From: Rhodobacteraceae bacterium UBA6213
Lineage (GTDB): Bacteria; Pseudomonadota; Alphaproteobacteria; Rhodobacterales; Rhodobacteraceae
DNA length: 64,000 nt
Direction: 5' to 3'
Assembly (NCBI GenBank): GCA_002421605.1
Contig: DISJ01000020.1
Span: forward strand, 310,684 to 374,683
The translations under genes and the position numbers were made by a program. This document shows, piece after piece, positions 34,511 to 41,525 of this stretch (the stretch's first letter is position 1; each line of letters begins with the position of its first letter). The notes beneath the pieces are model-generated. The model was given only the letters and a program-made list of their open reading frames with translations. It was not told where the DNA came from and ran no database searches.

Positions 34511-34664
34511 CAAAACATCCTTTGGTCATTAATAGGTCGGGGCAGCGTCGGAGCGGTTTGTATGCTGACGCACGGCATCTTTTCGTCTTGGCCTGTTTCG
34601 GGCATAATGGCAGCACGCATGAATGCCTCGGGGTTTTCGTCTTGCAATGCAGCCTAGATCTGTT

Positions 34665-34687
34665 AATAGGTATTGTAAATACCCATT
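34665..34687. promoter_or_regulatory. Putative NsrR operator between ric and nsrR
   Basis: AATAGGTATT and AATACCCATT form an inverted repeat around GTA, with 9 of 10 positions complementary. The 23-bp size and A/T-rich flanks match the 11-1-11 layout of NsrR sites. It lies 22 bp before the nsrR start and in the shared divergent region with the hemerythrin gene. Confidence 0.65.
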
Positions 34688-34708
34688 CAGCAGAAAGCAT
34701 CGCCCACA

Positions 34709-35125
34709 ATGCGCCTTACCTCTTTCACCGATTACGGACTGCGGATGCTGATGCGTATGGCAAGCGCGCCGGAACAGGTCTATTCGACCGCCGATTTGGC
34801 TGATGAGTTTGGCCTGTCGCGCAACCATTTAGCCAAGATCATGCAGCACCTCGCGCGTGCCGGGCTGATCGAAACGCGCCGGGGCGGCGGTGGCGGGGCG
34901 GCACTTGCCCGGCCAGCGGCCGAGATCCGGCTAGGTGCTGTCATTCGCCTGCTTGAAGAGGGTCAACCGCTCGCTGAGTGTCTAAGCGCAGATGGCGGCG
35001 GCTGCACACTTGACGGGCGCTGCCGACTCAAGTCACGGCTGCGGTCTGCCGAAACGGTGTTTCTCGCCGCCCTCGACCGCTCGACTCTCGCAGACATCGC
35101 GCTTGACCCGGTAGTGGCTGCCTGA
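34709..35125 (+). CDS. nsrR: Rrf2-family nitric-oxide-sensing repressor NsrR
   Basis: 138 residues. The N-terminal winged helix (MRLTSFTDYGLRMLMRMASA, SRNHLAKIMQHLARAGLIET) is that of NsrR. Three cysteines, C91, C99 and C105, match the cluster-binding loop of the family (ECLSADGGGCTLDGRCRLKS). The [4Fe-4S] or [2Fe-2S] cluster is destroyed by NO, releasing target promoters. It sits next to a palindromic operator and the hemerythrin repair gene, its likely targets. Confidence 0.92.
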   Translation: MRLTSFTDYGLRMLMRMASAPEQVYSTADLADEFGLSRNHLAKIMQHLARAGLIETRRGGGGGAALARPAAEIRLGAVIRLLEEGQPLAECLSADGGGCTLDGRCRLKSRLRSAETVFLAALDRSTLADIALDPVVAA

Positions 35126-35195
35126 CAGCCGCTCGCCTCACGCAGCCACGCCTGCGCGCCCGCAACATGAAAACAGAAAACGAAAGGAATGCCTG

Positions 35196-35429
35196 ATGAC
35201 CACCTGGCTCCCTACCCTGAAAACGGCGTCGCCCGAAGAGGGCTACGCGCTGGCCGTCAAAATGGCCCGCGTCGCCATCAAGATGACCCAACCCGACGCA
35301 GAGGTGCGCGACAAGCTGCGCCCGATCTATGCCGAGAACGCGGACGCGCTGATTGCTTCGAGCCAAGTCGTGGCAACGCATTTTGCCACCGTAGCGGCGG
35401 CCAATGACTACTGGCGAGATGCGCCATGA
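35196..35429 (+). CDS. 77-residue conserved-looking protein in the NO module, unknown function
   Basis: MTTWLPTLKTASPEEGYALA..., soluble, helix-rich, with no cysteine, no signal peptide and no membrane segment. The GAAAGGAA ribosome site fits the ATG. The stop overlaps the next gene start by 4 bp, and it follows nsrR by 70 bp, so it is probably co-regulated. Not recognised. Confidence 0.7.
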   Translation: MTTWLPTLKTASPEEGYALAVKMARVAIKMTQPDAEVRDKLRPIYAENADALIASSQVVATHFATVAAANDYWRDAP

Positions 35430-35749
35430 CGGCGGTTGAACACAAGGCCGGGGATTTTGTCATCGACGCGGCTCTACTCGCAGAAGCGTTCGGGCTGCCG
35501 CAGAGCGAGATCAAGGCGCGGATGCGCGATGGTGCGATCACCTCGCGCTGCGAGGCCGGCGTTGACGAAGACACCGGTCGCTGGCGTCTGACCTTTCACC
35601 ACGCAGACCGTGCGTGCCGGTTCATCGTGGACGCGGCGGGGAACGCGCTGACACGGGCGACATTCCCGATCAAAACCAGACAGCAAGACCCCACGGCGCA
35701 ACAAGGCGGCATCGGGGCGCCCCCCTCTGACACCGCGCCTGAAGCATGA
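35426..35749 (+). CDS. DUF6522-like small protein
   Basis: 107 residues. The core GDFVIDAALLAEAFGLPQSE and RWRLTFHHADRACRFIVD resembles the DUF6522 family, short proteins seen near denitrification and nitrogen-oxide genes in Rhodobacterales. Function unknown. It overlaps the genes on both sides by 4 bp (ATGA), placing it firmly in the nsrR operon. The C-terminal 25 residues are low complexity. Assignment is by recall of the family pattern. Confidence 0.7.
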   Translation: MTAVEHKAGDFVIDAALLAEAFGLPQSEIKARMRDGAITSRCEAGVDEDTGRWRLTFHHADRACRFIVDAAGNALTRATFPIKTRQQDPTAQQGGIGAPPSDTAPEA

Positions 35750-36189
35750 TTCCCGCGGCCCTTCTTGAAAAGGCCGGTCGTCGGCTGATTACGATCGCCC
35801 AATCCGCGCGGCTGGTTACTGCCGCCCAGGCGTTCGATCAGCCGGAAACCCGCCTGATGGTCGTGCTTGATATGGCGGGGGCCATGGTTGGCGTGGTCAG
35901 CCGCACCGACATCGTCGCCCGCATCAGCCACTGCACCGGGTGTTCGTGTACCGAGCCTGTCGCGGCTGCGATGACCACCGATGTAAAGTGCTGCGCGCCC
36001 AGCGACGCGGTCGAGGGCATCTGGAAATGGATGAAGCAAACAGGTTTCACGCACATGCCTGTGCTTGATTCCGCAAGGCGCCCGCTGGGCGTTCTTGCCG
36101 CGCGGGATGTGCTTGAGACTCTGCTTGAAGACCGCGAGCACGAAGAAAGTCTTTTGGCGGATTACGTGAGCGGCATCGGTTACCGCTAA
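35746..36189 (+). CDS. CBS-domain protein with a cysteine cluster
   Basis: 147 residues carrying a tandem CBS pair: MVVLDMAGAMVGVVSRTDIV and FTHMPVLDSARRPLGVLAAR. Between the two CBS motifs lies an unusual set of cysteines, HCTGCSC (C63, C66, C68) and KCC (C82, C83), which could bind a metal or iron-sulfur cluster or sense redox state. It overlaps the DUF6522-like gene by 4 bp and lies 124 bp before the heme-copper reductase operon. A link to NO or respiratory control is inferred from position only. Confidence 0.85.
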   Translation: MIPAALLEKAGRRLITIAQSARLVTAAQAFDQPETRLMVVLDMAGAMVGVVSRTDIVARISHCTGCSCTEPVAAAMTTDVKCCAPSDAVEGIWKWMKQTGFTHMPVLDSARRPLGVLAARDVLETLLEDREHEESLLADYVSGIGYR

Positions 36190-36250
36190 TATCGGCGCGA
36201 ATTGCTCCTGAGTTAAGAAGTTTAAAAGAAGCCTTTCACGCGGCTCCCAC

Positions 36251-36264
36251 TTGATCTGAGTCAA
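36251..36264. promoter_or_regulatory. FNR/NnrR-type box upstream of the heme-copper reductase operon
   Basis: TTGATCTGAGTCAA differs from the TTGAT-N4-ATCAA consensus at one position. Its centre (36257.5) is about 41.5 bp before a plausible start point near 36299, with a TACATG -10-like sequence at 36285-36290. This is the class II activation geometry used by FNR, NnrR and DNR. NnrR/DNR would give NO-dependent, oxygen-limited expression. Confidence 0.7.
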
Positions 36265-36312
36265 ATCGGTATTTAAAATTCCGATACATGATCGCGCCGG
36301 GAGGATCTAATC

Positions 36313-36843
36313 ATGAGTATTCAAACTGTCTGCGCACTTCTGACACTTGTTGCTATTCTGGCCCTTTCGGCGGTGGTCCTGCGGGTGCGCATCTTGGCCC
36401 AAGAAGGCCATGACTACGCCCCTGTTCAGGGCAATGCCTATCGCATCCGAGCCATCGGGTTCTGGATTCTGGTGCTCGTCGGGCTGCCAATCAGTATCTG
36501 GCTGTTTCGCGAAAACCCCTACACGGTTCAGGCCACCGCCCCGCAGGTAATCAACGCGACCGGCTATCAATGGTACTGGGATCTCGATCGAAGCGAGGTG
36601 GCCGCGGGCGCGCCCGTGGAGTTCCGTGTTACCAGCGCCGACGTAAACCACGGCTTTGGCATTTACGATCCGACCGGTGAGCTCGTGGCACAAACGCAGG
36701 CCATGCCCGGTTATATCAACCGGCTGACGCATGTCTTCGAAACACCGGGTAATTACCAAGTGCTGTGCCTCGAGTATTGCGGACTGGTGCATCACGCCAT
36801 GATTACCGAAATCGTAGTGACGGAGGGAACCACCAATGGCTGA
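36313..36843 (+). CDS. CuA-containing subunit II of a heme-copper reductase, putative nitric oxide reductase (norS-like)
   Basis: 176 residues: two membrane helices (about 5-27 and 48-65) then a periplasmic cupredoxin domain. The CuA site is complete: H113, C152, E154, C156, H160 and M163 (pattern CLEYCGLVHHAM). It accepts electrons from a soluble c-type cytochrome or copper protein and passes them to subunit I. The start follows GGGAGGA. The next gene overlaps by 8 bp. It would usually be called cytochrome c oxidase subunit II; the catalytic subunit and context argue for NO reduction instead. Confidence 0.88.
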   Translation: MSIQTVCALLTLVAILALSAVVLRVRILAQEGHDYAPVQGNAYRIRAIGFWILVLVGLPISIWLFRENPYTVQATAPQVINATGYQWYWDLDRSEVAAGAPVEFRVTSADVNHGFGIYDPTGELVAQTQAMPGYINRLTHVFETPGNYQVLCLEYCGLVHHAMITEIVVTEGTTNG

Positions 36844-38293
36844 CGCGACATACACACAAGGCCGGGTGGCAACAGCCGACCGGGGGCGGCTCTGGGTCGT
36901 GCTTTACCTTGCGACCACGGGGCTTGTGCTGCTTTTGATGATGCTGGCGGGGCTCTGGATGCGGTTGGCGCAGTCTGGGTGGCTCTATACCGACCCAGCG
37001 CTGTTTTATGAGCTGATGACAGTGCACGGCACGGGCATGGTCGGCATCGCGGCACTTGGGGGGGCTGCGGTCTTGTGGCACTTTTTGTCGGCATATGTGC
37101 GGCTGAACGCCTGGGTGATGGGGGCGAACTTCGCGCTCTTCCTGATCGGTGTCGTGGCGATCCTTGTGGCCGAGTTTATCGGCGGCTTTGGCGGTGGCTG
37201 GACCTTCCTCTACCCACTCCCTGCAATCTCGCAAGACGTGTGGCCGGCCTGGGCGGCGGCGATGCATATGGGCGGGTTGTTGGTGATTGGGGTCGGCTTC
37301 CTGATCTGGTGTCTGGAGCTTGCCCGCGCGATTATCGCAACTTACGGCGGGCTGGGTCGCGGCCTTGGGTGGCATGTGTTGTTTCGCGGCTCTACCCAAA
37401 ACGTCCCTCCGCCCACCGTCGTCGCCGCGACCATGGTGACGATCGTGACCACGCTGGCGCTGATCGCGGGGGCAGCAGTGCTGGTGATGAGCCTTGTCAA
37501 CCTCGCCTTCCCGGCGGTTGAAATAAACCCGCTGCTGGCCAAGAACTTGATCTATTTCTTCGGCCACACCTTCATCAACGCCACGATCTACATGGGCGTA
37601 GCCGTCGTCTATGAACTTTTGCCGCGTATCACCGGGCGGCCGTGGAAAACGTCGAAGGTTTTCCTTGCTGCGTGGACGCTATCGACGACGATGGTGCTGA
37701 TTATCTTCCCGCATCACCTCATGATGGACTTCGCCATGCCGATTTGGGCGATGGTGATCGGGCAGATCTTTTCTTACGTCAATTCCTTTCCGGTTCTGAT
37801 CGTCACCGGCCTTGGCGCATTGGCCATTCTGCACCGCTCTGGCATCCGCTGGGACATGGTTTCGACGCTGCTGCTGACCTCGGTTTTCGGATGGATGGCG
37901 GGCGTTATTCCGGCGGTGATCGACGCGACCGTTGTCGTCAACTCGGTGATGCATAATACCTTGTGGGTGCCGGGGCACTTCCACTTCTACCTCTTGCTGG
38001 GCCTTCTGCCGATGATCTTCGCATTCATGATCTATCTCGCACGCGACGAAGACGTGACGCCGCGCGGGGGGGATCTGATGGCGATCCTCTACCTTGCGTT
38101 CGGGCTGACGTTCGTGACGATGTTCCTGGTCGGCGGCTGGGCGAGTGTACCGCGCCGCTGGGCCGAGCATTTGCCCGAATGGCAGATATGGGACCAGATC
38201 GCCGTAATCATGGCATCGGGCGTCATCACGCTGGCAACCATCTTTGTGGCGATGTTCCTCGTACGGATGCCCGCCATGTTGCGGGCGCGCTAA
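36836..38293 (+). CDS. Catalytic subunit I of a heme-copper reductase lacking the cross-linked tyrosine, putative CuA nitric oxide reductase (norY-like)
   Basis: 485 residues with about 12 membrane helices. Metal ligands are H64 (helix II heme), H244, H293 and H294 (CuB), and H373, H381 and H383 (MHNTLWVPGHFHFY). In oxygen reductases the residue four after the first CuB histidine is a tyrosine cross-linked to it; here the motif is HTFIN, so N248 replaces it. That loss is a mark of heme-copper NO reductases (sNOR/nNOR types). Neighbouring NsrR, RIC and an FNR/NnrR-type box agree. It might still be an unusual oxidase; activity must be measured. Confidence 0.82.
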   Translation: MADATYTQGRVATADRGRLWVVLYLATTGLVLLLMMLAGLWMRLAQSGWLYTDPALFYELMTVHGTGMVGIAALGGAAVLWHFLSAYVRLNAWVMGANFALFLIGVVAILVAEFIGGFGGGWTFLYPLPAISQDVWPAWAAAMHMGGLLVIGVGFLIWCLELARAIIATYGGLGRGLGWHVLFRGSTQNVPPPTVVAATMVTIVTTLALIAGAAVLVMSLVNLAFPAVEINPLLAKNLIYFFGHTFINATIYMGVAVVYELLPRITGRPWKTSKVFLAAWTLSTTMVLIIFPHHLMMDFAMPIWAMVIGQIFSYVNSFPVLIVTGLGALAILHRSGIRWDMVSTLLLTSVFGWMAGVIPAVIDATVVVNSVMHNTLWVPGHFHFYLLLGLLPMIFAFMIYLARDEDVTPRGGDLMAILYLAFGLTFVTMFLVGGWASVPRRWAEHLPEWQIWDQIAVIMASGVITLATIFVAMFLVRMPAMLRAR

Positions 38294-38886
38294 TGGCCAT
38301 GCGCGCGGCGTTTGCAACGGTCGCAGCGGCGGCCTTGGGCGTCGCAGCGCTTTGGTGGGGGACGGATGGAGGAGCCACCCTCACCGCAGAGGCGGCGCGG
38401 CGGCGCGACATCGCCGCCGCGCCGCAGCAGTTACCAGATGTAACGCTTCACGACCAGACGGGCGCCACAGTCACGTTGTCGGAGTATCGCGGCGCGCCCT
38501 TGGTGCTCGAATTCATCTACGCCACCTGCCCCGACATCTGCCTGGCACTTGGTACGACCTTCGAGCAACTGGATGCGAGTCTGCCGCAAGATGCGCGCCT
38601 AGTCTCGATCAGCTTCGATCCGCGCGACGATACCGAACACTTGGGTTGGTTCGCCGAGCGGCACAACGCGCAAGCCCCGCGTTGGCGCGTGGCGGGAATC
38701 ACTGACGATGCGGCGCGCAAAGCCCTGATTTCGCGCGCAGGTGTTGTCGTTATTCCTGACGGCATGGGCGGTTTCGTGCACAACGCAGGGCTGTATCTGG
38801 TCGATCCGCAGGGGCGCCTGACGGCGGTATTCGACCCTGAAGATACCGAGGGGCTGCGCGCCGCGCTGGCGGGCGATGCGGGTTGA
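38293..38886 (+). CDS. SCO1/SenC family copper chaperone
   Basis: 197 residues with an N-terminal membrane anchor and a thioredoxin fold. The copper site is C79 and C83 (CPDIC) plus H163 (GFVHNAG). SCO proteins deliver copper to CuA or act as thiol reductants during its assembly. Its ATG shares a base with the subunit I stop (TAATG), so it is coupled to norY. SenC directly after the two reductase subunits is the norSY-senC-orf1 order known in some nitrifiers and other proteobacteria. Confidence 0.93.
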   Translation: MAMRAAFATVAAAALGVAALWWGTDGGATLTAEAARRRDIAAAPQQLPDVTLHDQTGATVTLSEYRGAPLVLEFIYATCPDICLALGTTFEQLDASLPQDARLVSISFDPRDDTEHLGWFAERHNAQAPRWRVAGITDDAARKALISRAGVVVIPDGMGGFVHNAGLYLVDPQGRLTAVFDPEDTEGLRAALAGDAG

Positions 38887-39463
38887 TCCGGTCATCCTCT
38901 CTGGGGTGGTACTGGTCTTTCTGGCCAGCCTGCCACCCGTGGGCCCGCTGCTCGAGGCGCGGCTGCCGACGCACATCCTTGGCCAATACCCCCTCATTAT
39001 CGCCGCCGCCGCGCTGATCGGCGCGCGCCTTGCCAAAGACCATATTGCGCGATGGACAGCCGCGCCCGCATTGCTGGCAGCGGTGCTGACGCTTGCCTTT
39101 TGGCTGCTACCCCGCTGGATCGACGCAAGCCTCGCAGATCCCATAACCCACACGGCCAAGATCACGAGCCTTGCCCTTCTCGCGGGCCTACCCCTTGGCT
39201 GGGGCTGGACGCGGGCCGGGCCGGTGCTGCGCGGGTTTCTTTTGGCAAACGCCGCGGCGATGCTGGCGGTCATGGGGTGGCTGATGCACGTCGTGCCATC
39301 CCGGCTGTGCAACGCTTACCTGATCTCGGACCAACCACTGCTGGGAAAAGGGCTGCTGATCGTAGCTGGCGCGTTGATCGTGGCGCTGATTGTTCCGGCG
39401 TTATTCGCCCACGCTCCGCCCGGCGAAGAGCCGCTTGAACGCGCGCACCATCCTGCGAAATAG
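38876..39463 (+). CDS. Membrane protein, orf1 of the norSY-senC cluster
   Basis: 195 residues, five or six hydrophobic helices, and a basic/His-containing C-terminus (EEPLERAHHPAK). It overlaps senC by 11 bp. Position corresponds to orf1 of norSY-senC-orf1 clusters, a membrane protein of unknown function, possibly an assembly factor for the reductase. No metal motif is obvious, apart from scattered His. The IS element begins 35 bp after its stop. Confidence 0.8.
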   Translation: MRVDPVILSGVVLVFLASLPPVGPLLEARLPTHILGQYPLIIAAAALIGARLAKDHIARWTAAPALLAAVLTLAFWLLPRWIDASLADPITHTAKITSLALLAGLPLGWGWTRAGPVLRGFLLANAAAMLAVMGWLMHVVPSRLCNAYLISDQPLLGKGLLIVAGALIVALIVPALFAHAPPGEEPLERAHHPAK

Positions 39464-39537
39464 CCTGCTCCCGTCAAGGGTTCAAAATGCGAAAGACCTG
39501 AACCGCGCCGGGTTTGCCGGAGGCTGATTGACGTTAG

Positions 39538-40482
39538 TTACGCGGCCATGGGTTCAGTTTCCAGAGCTGCGTAGTAGTTGGCTTTGGCTTCTGCGGGCGG
39601 GATGTTCCCGATAGGCTCGAGCAGGCGGCGGTTGTTGAACCAGTCGACCAATTCGAGTGTGGCATATTCGACGGCCTCGAAGCTGCGCCATGGGCCACGC
39701 CTATGGATGACTTCGGCCTTGAACAGACCATTGATCGTCTCGGCCAGGGCGTTGTCGTAGCTGTCACCGACGCTGCCCACGGAAGGTTCGATGCCCGCGT
39801 CTGCCAACCGTTCGGTGTATTTGATGGACAGGTATTGCGATCCGCGGTCCGAATGATGGACCAGCCCCATGCCCTTGACCGGGCGCCGTTCATGGACTGC
39901 CTGTTCGAGGGCATCCAGAACGAACCCGGCATGAGGGGAGGTGCTGACGCGCCAGCCGACGATCTTTCGGGCATAGGCGTCGATGATCGAGCCATGGGAA
40001 CGCCACTGGTCAGAGTGACCATGGCGAGGGGCGACATAGACGAACCCTTTCCAGGTTGCGACATAGGTGAAGTCTGAAACCCACAGCATGTTCGGCGCGG
40101 GCACGCGGAACTGGCGGTTCACCTTGTCCAGCGGGCAGGGCAGCTTCTTGTCCGGGATCGTCGTTCTGTGCGGCTTGCCCCGGATAATGCCTTGAATACC
40201 CATGACCTTCATCAGCCTGGCCACGGTGCAGCGGGCGACGTCGAAGCCCTCGCGGCGCAGCTGTCGCCATATCTTGCGCACGCCATAGACCTGCCAGTTG
40301 GCATCGAAGACGCGCTGGATGTGCGGCCGAAGCTCCGCATCCCGCCTGGAACGGACCGACTGACGCGACGGGTCCGCCCGCTTTGCCAGATGATCGTAGA
40401 AGGTGGCAGGGGCGATCGGCAGAACCTCGCAGATCGGTTCGACCCCATGCTTGTCTCGGTGATCGTCGATGAAGGCGATCAT
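39538..40482 (-). CDS. IS3-family transposase orfB (integrase domain), probably altered
   Basis: 314 residues. An HTH_21-like N-terminus (MIAFIDDHRDKHGVEPICEV) precedes the DDE integrase core: D in WVSDFTYVAT, D in GLVHHSDRGSQYLS, and E in YDNALAETINGLFKAE. Between the first and second acidic residues the sequence reads YVAPRHGHSDQWRSHGSIID where relatives read YVAFVID, an in-frame extra stretch of about 13 residues. The start overlaps the orfA stop (ATGA). Confidence 0.8.
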   Translation of the reverse strand: MIAFIDDHRDKHGVEPICEVLPIAPATFYDHLAKRADPSRQSVRSRRDAELRPHIQRVFDANWQVYGVRKIWRQLRREGFDVARCTVARLMKVMGIQGIIRGKPHRTTIPDKKLPCPLDKVNRQFRVPAPNMLWVSDFTYVATWKGFVYVAPRHGHSDQWRSHGSIIDAYARKIVGWRVSTSPHAGFVLDALEQAVHERRPVKGMGLVHHSDRGSQYLSIKYTERLADAGIEPSVGSVGDSYDNALAETINGLFKAEVIHRRGPWRSFEAVEYATLELVDWFNNRRLLEPIGNIPPAEAKANYYAALETEPMAA

Positions 40483-40805
40483 GTCTTGTGTCGGCGGTCG
40501 AGCTCCGCCATCGCAAAATACGCGCTGGCCTTGCGCAGAATCTCGTTGGCTTGCCGCAGTTCGCGGTTCTCGCGTTCAAGAGCCTTCATCTTCTCGGCCA
40601 TCTCGCTGGAGACACCGGCCCGCTTGCCGCTGTCCACCTCAGCCTTGTTGACTCAGTCATTCAGGGTCTGCGGCGCGCAGCCGATCTTCGATGAAATCGA
40701 CAGGACTGCCTGCCAGCGCGATCCATGCTGGCCTTGGTTGTCCAGGACCAGCCTCACCGCGCGTTCGCGCACTTCAGGGGAAAACTTGTTCGTTGTCTTG
40801 CTCAT
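40479..40805 (-). pseudogene. IS3-family transposase orfA, interrupted by a stop codon
   Basis: Reading from ATG at 40805 gives MSKTTNKFSPEVRERAVRLV..., the usual helix-turn-helix orfA, but at codon 51 (CAPQTLND then TGA then VNKAEVDSGK) a stop replaces what in relatives is a tryptophan codon. The frame continues as a normal leucine-zipper region (MKALERENRELRQANEILRK) to 40479. The orfAB fusion transposase can therefore not be made without read-through. Confidence 0.85.
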
Positions 40806-41103
40806 GATGCTCCATCCTACTCAGGAGTTGGAACCTCCGGCAAACCCGGCGCGGTTGATTGCGATCCATCATGGCGATCAGAAATGCAGCTTGGCGACTA
40901 GGTGCGGCCGGCGGTTTTCATCTCGGCGCGGTTCAAGGCGCGCGGCGCCGCTGTGCCCGAATACAATCGCGGCGAAAGGCAAGAAGCGCCGCATCCTGAA
41001 TGTCATCGGTGTCGGCTTGTCAGCGTCGCGGTCGCCAGATACTCACGAAAACGTGTGCGGTTATCGGGCCCAGCCTCGGTATCCTAGTCACGGATAATTG
41101 GTG

Positions 41104-41484
41104 ATGCACTTGGCGCAAGCTCGTTGGATAACAAACTTACGGCTGGTTTTGGCCCTTATCGTGCTGGCAAGTGCGATATTGCGCCCGCCGGGCACGATGA
41201 TTGAGCGCTACGGAGATTCGATCACCTATGTGATCTGCACTGGCGCAGAAGTGCTGAACATCACCGTTTCTTTGGGCGATGGCGGCGCTGATCCGGTCGG
41301 ATCTGAACGCGCAAGCTGCGACTTATTCGCGCATCAGGTGGCTACAGCGCCTGAAGTGGCGTCAGTTGTCCTACCGCTCACTAACCAAGCCTTCCGCCGC
41401 GTCGAGACGACCGCCGAAGCCATTTTCATTGCCAGCACCACGCGACGTGCGCATACGCCACGGGGGCCACCTGCCCTGATCTGA
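41104..41484 (+). CDS. Small membrane-anchored protein, DUF2946-like
   Basis: 126 residues with one N-terminal membrane helix (LRLVLALIVLASAIL), a CxxG..CDLFAHQ region and a PRGPPA-like end. This layout resembles DUF2946 proteins, which are often linked to copper or other metal genes. The ATG at 41104 is preceded by in-frame TTG and GTG. It lies 41 bp before the ABC substrate-binding gene. Resemblance is loose. The 245 bp before it, back to the IS, shows no gene. Confidence 0.5.
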   Translation: MHLAQARWITNLRLVLALIVLASAILRPPGTMIERYGDSITYVICTGAEVLNITVSLGDGGADPVGSERASCDLFAHQVATAPEVASVVLPLTNQAFRRVETTAEAIFIASTTRRAHTPRGPPALI

Positions 41485-41525
41485 CCTCAGCCAATACACC
41501 TGAATTCAGATCAAAGGACCATTCC

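Larger units (their letters stand above)
39499..40858 (-). mobile_element. Decayed IS3-family insertion sequence
   Basis: About 1.36 kb with two overlapping reading frames on the minus strand, orfA and orfB. The ends are near-perfect inverted repeats: AACCGCGCCGGGTTTGCC, then GGAGG, is identical at both ends (39501-39523 and the complement of 40834-40856). The outermost bases differ (TG at the left end, TC read inward at the right). No direct target duplication is evident. orfA has a nonsense codon and orfB an insertion, so it is probably inactive. Confidence 0.85.

Noticed and set aside
36836..38293. Ordinary cytochrome c oxidase subunit I
   Set aside because: The tyrosine four residues after the first CuB histidine is absent (HTFIN) and the gene sits in an NO-regulated region.
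40168..41097. Plus-strand open frame across the IS right end
   Set aside because: Antisense to orfB/orfA and runs through the IS inverted repeat; no family resemblance.
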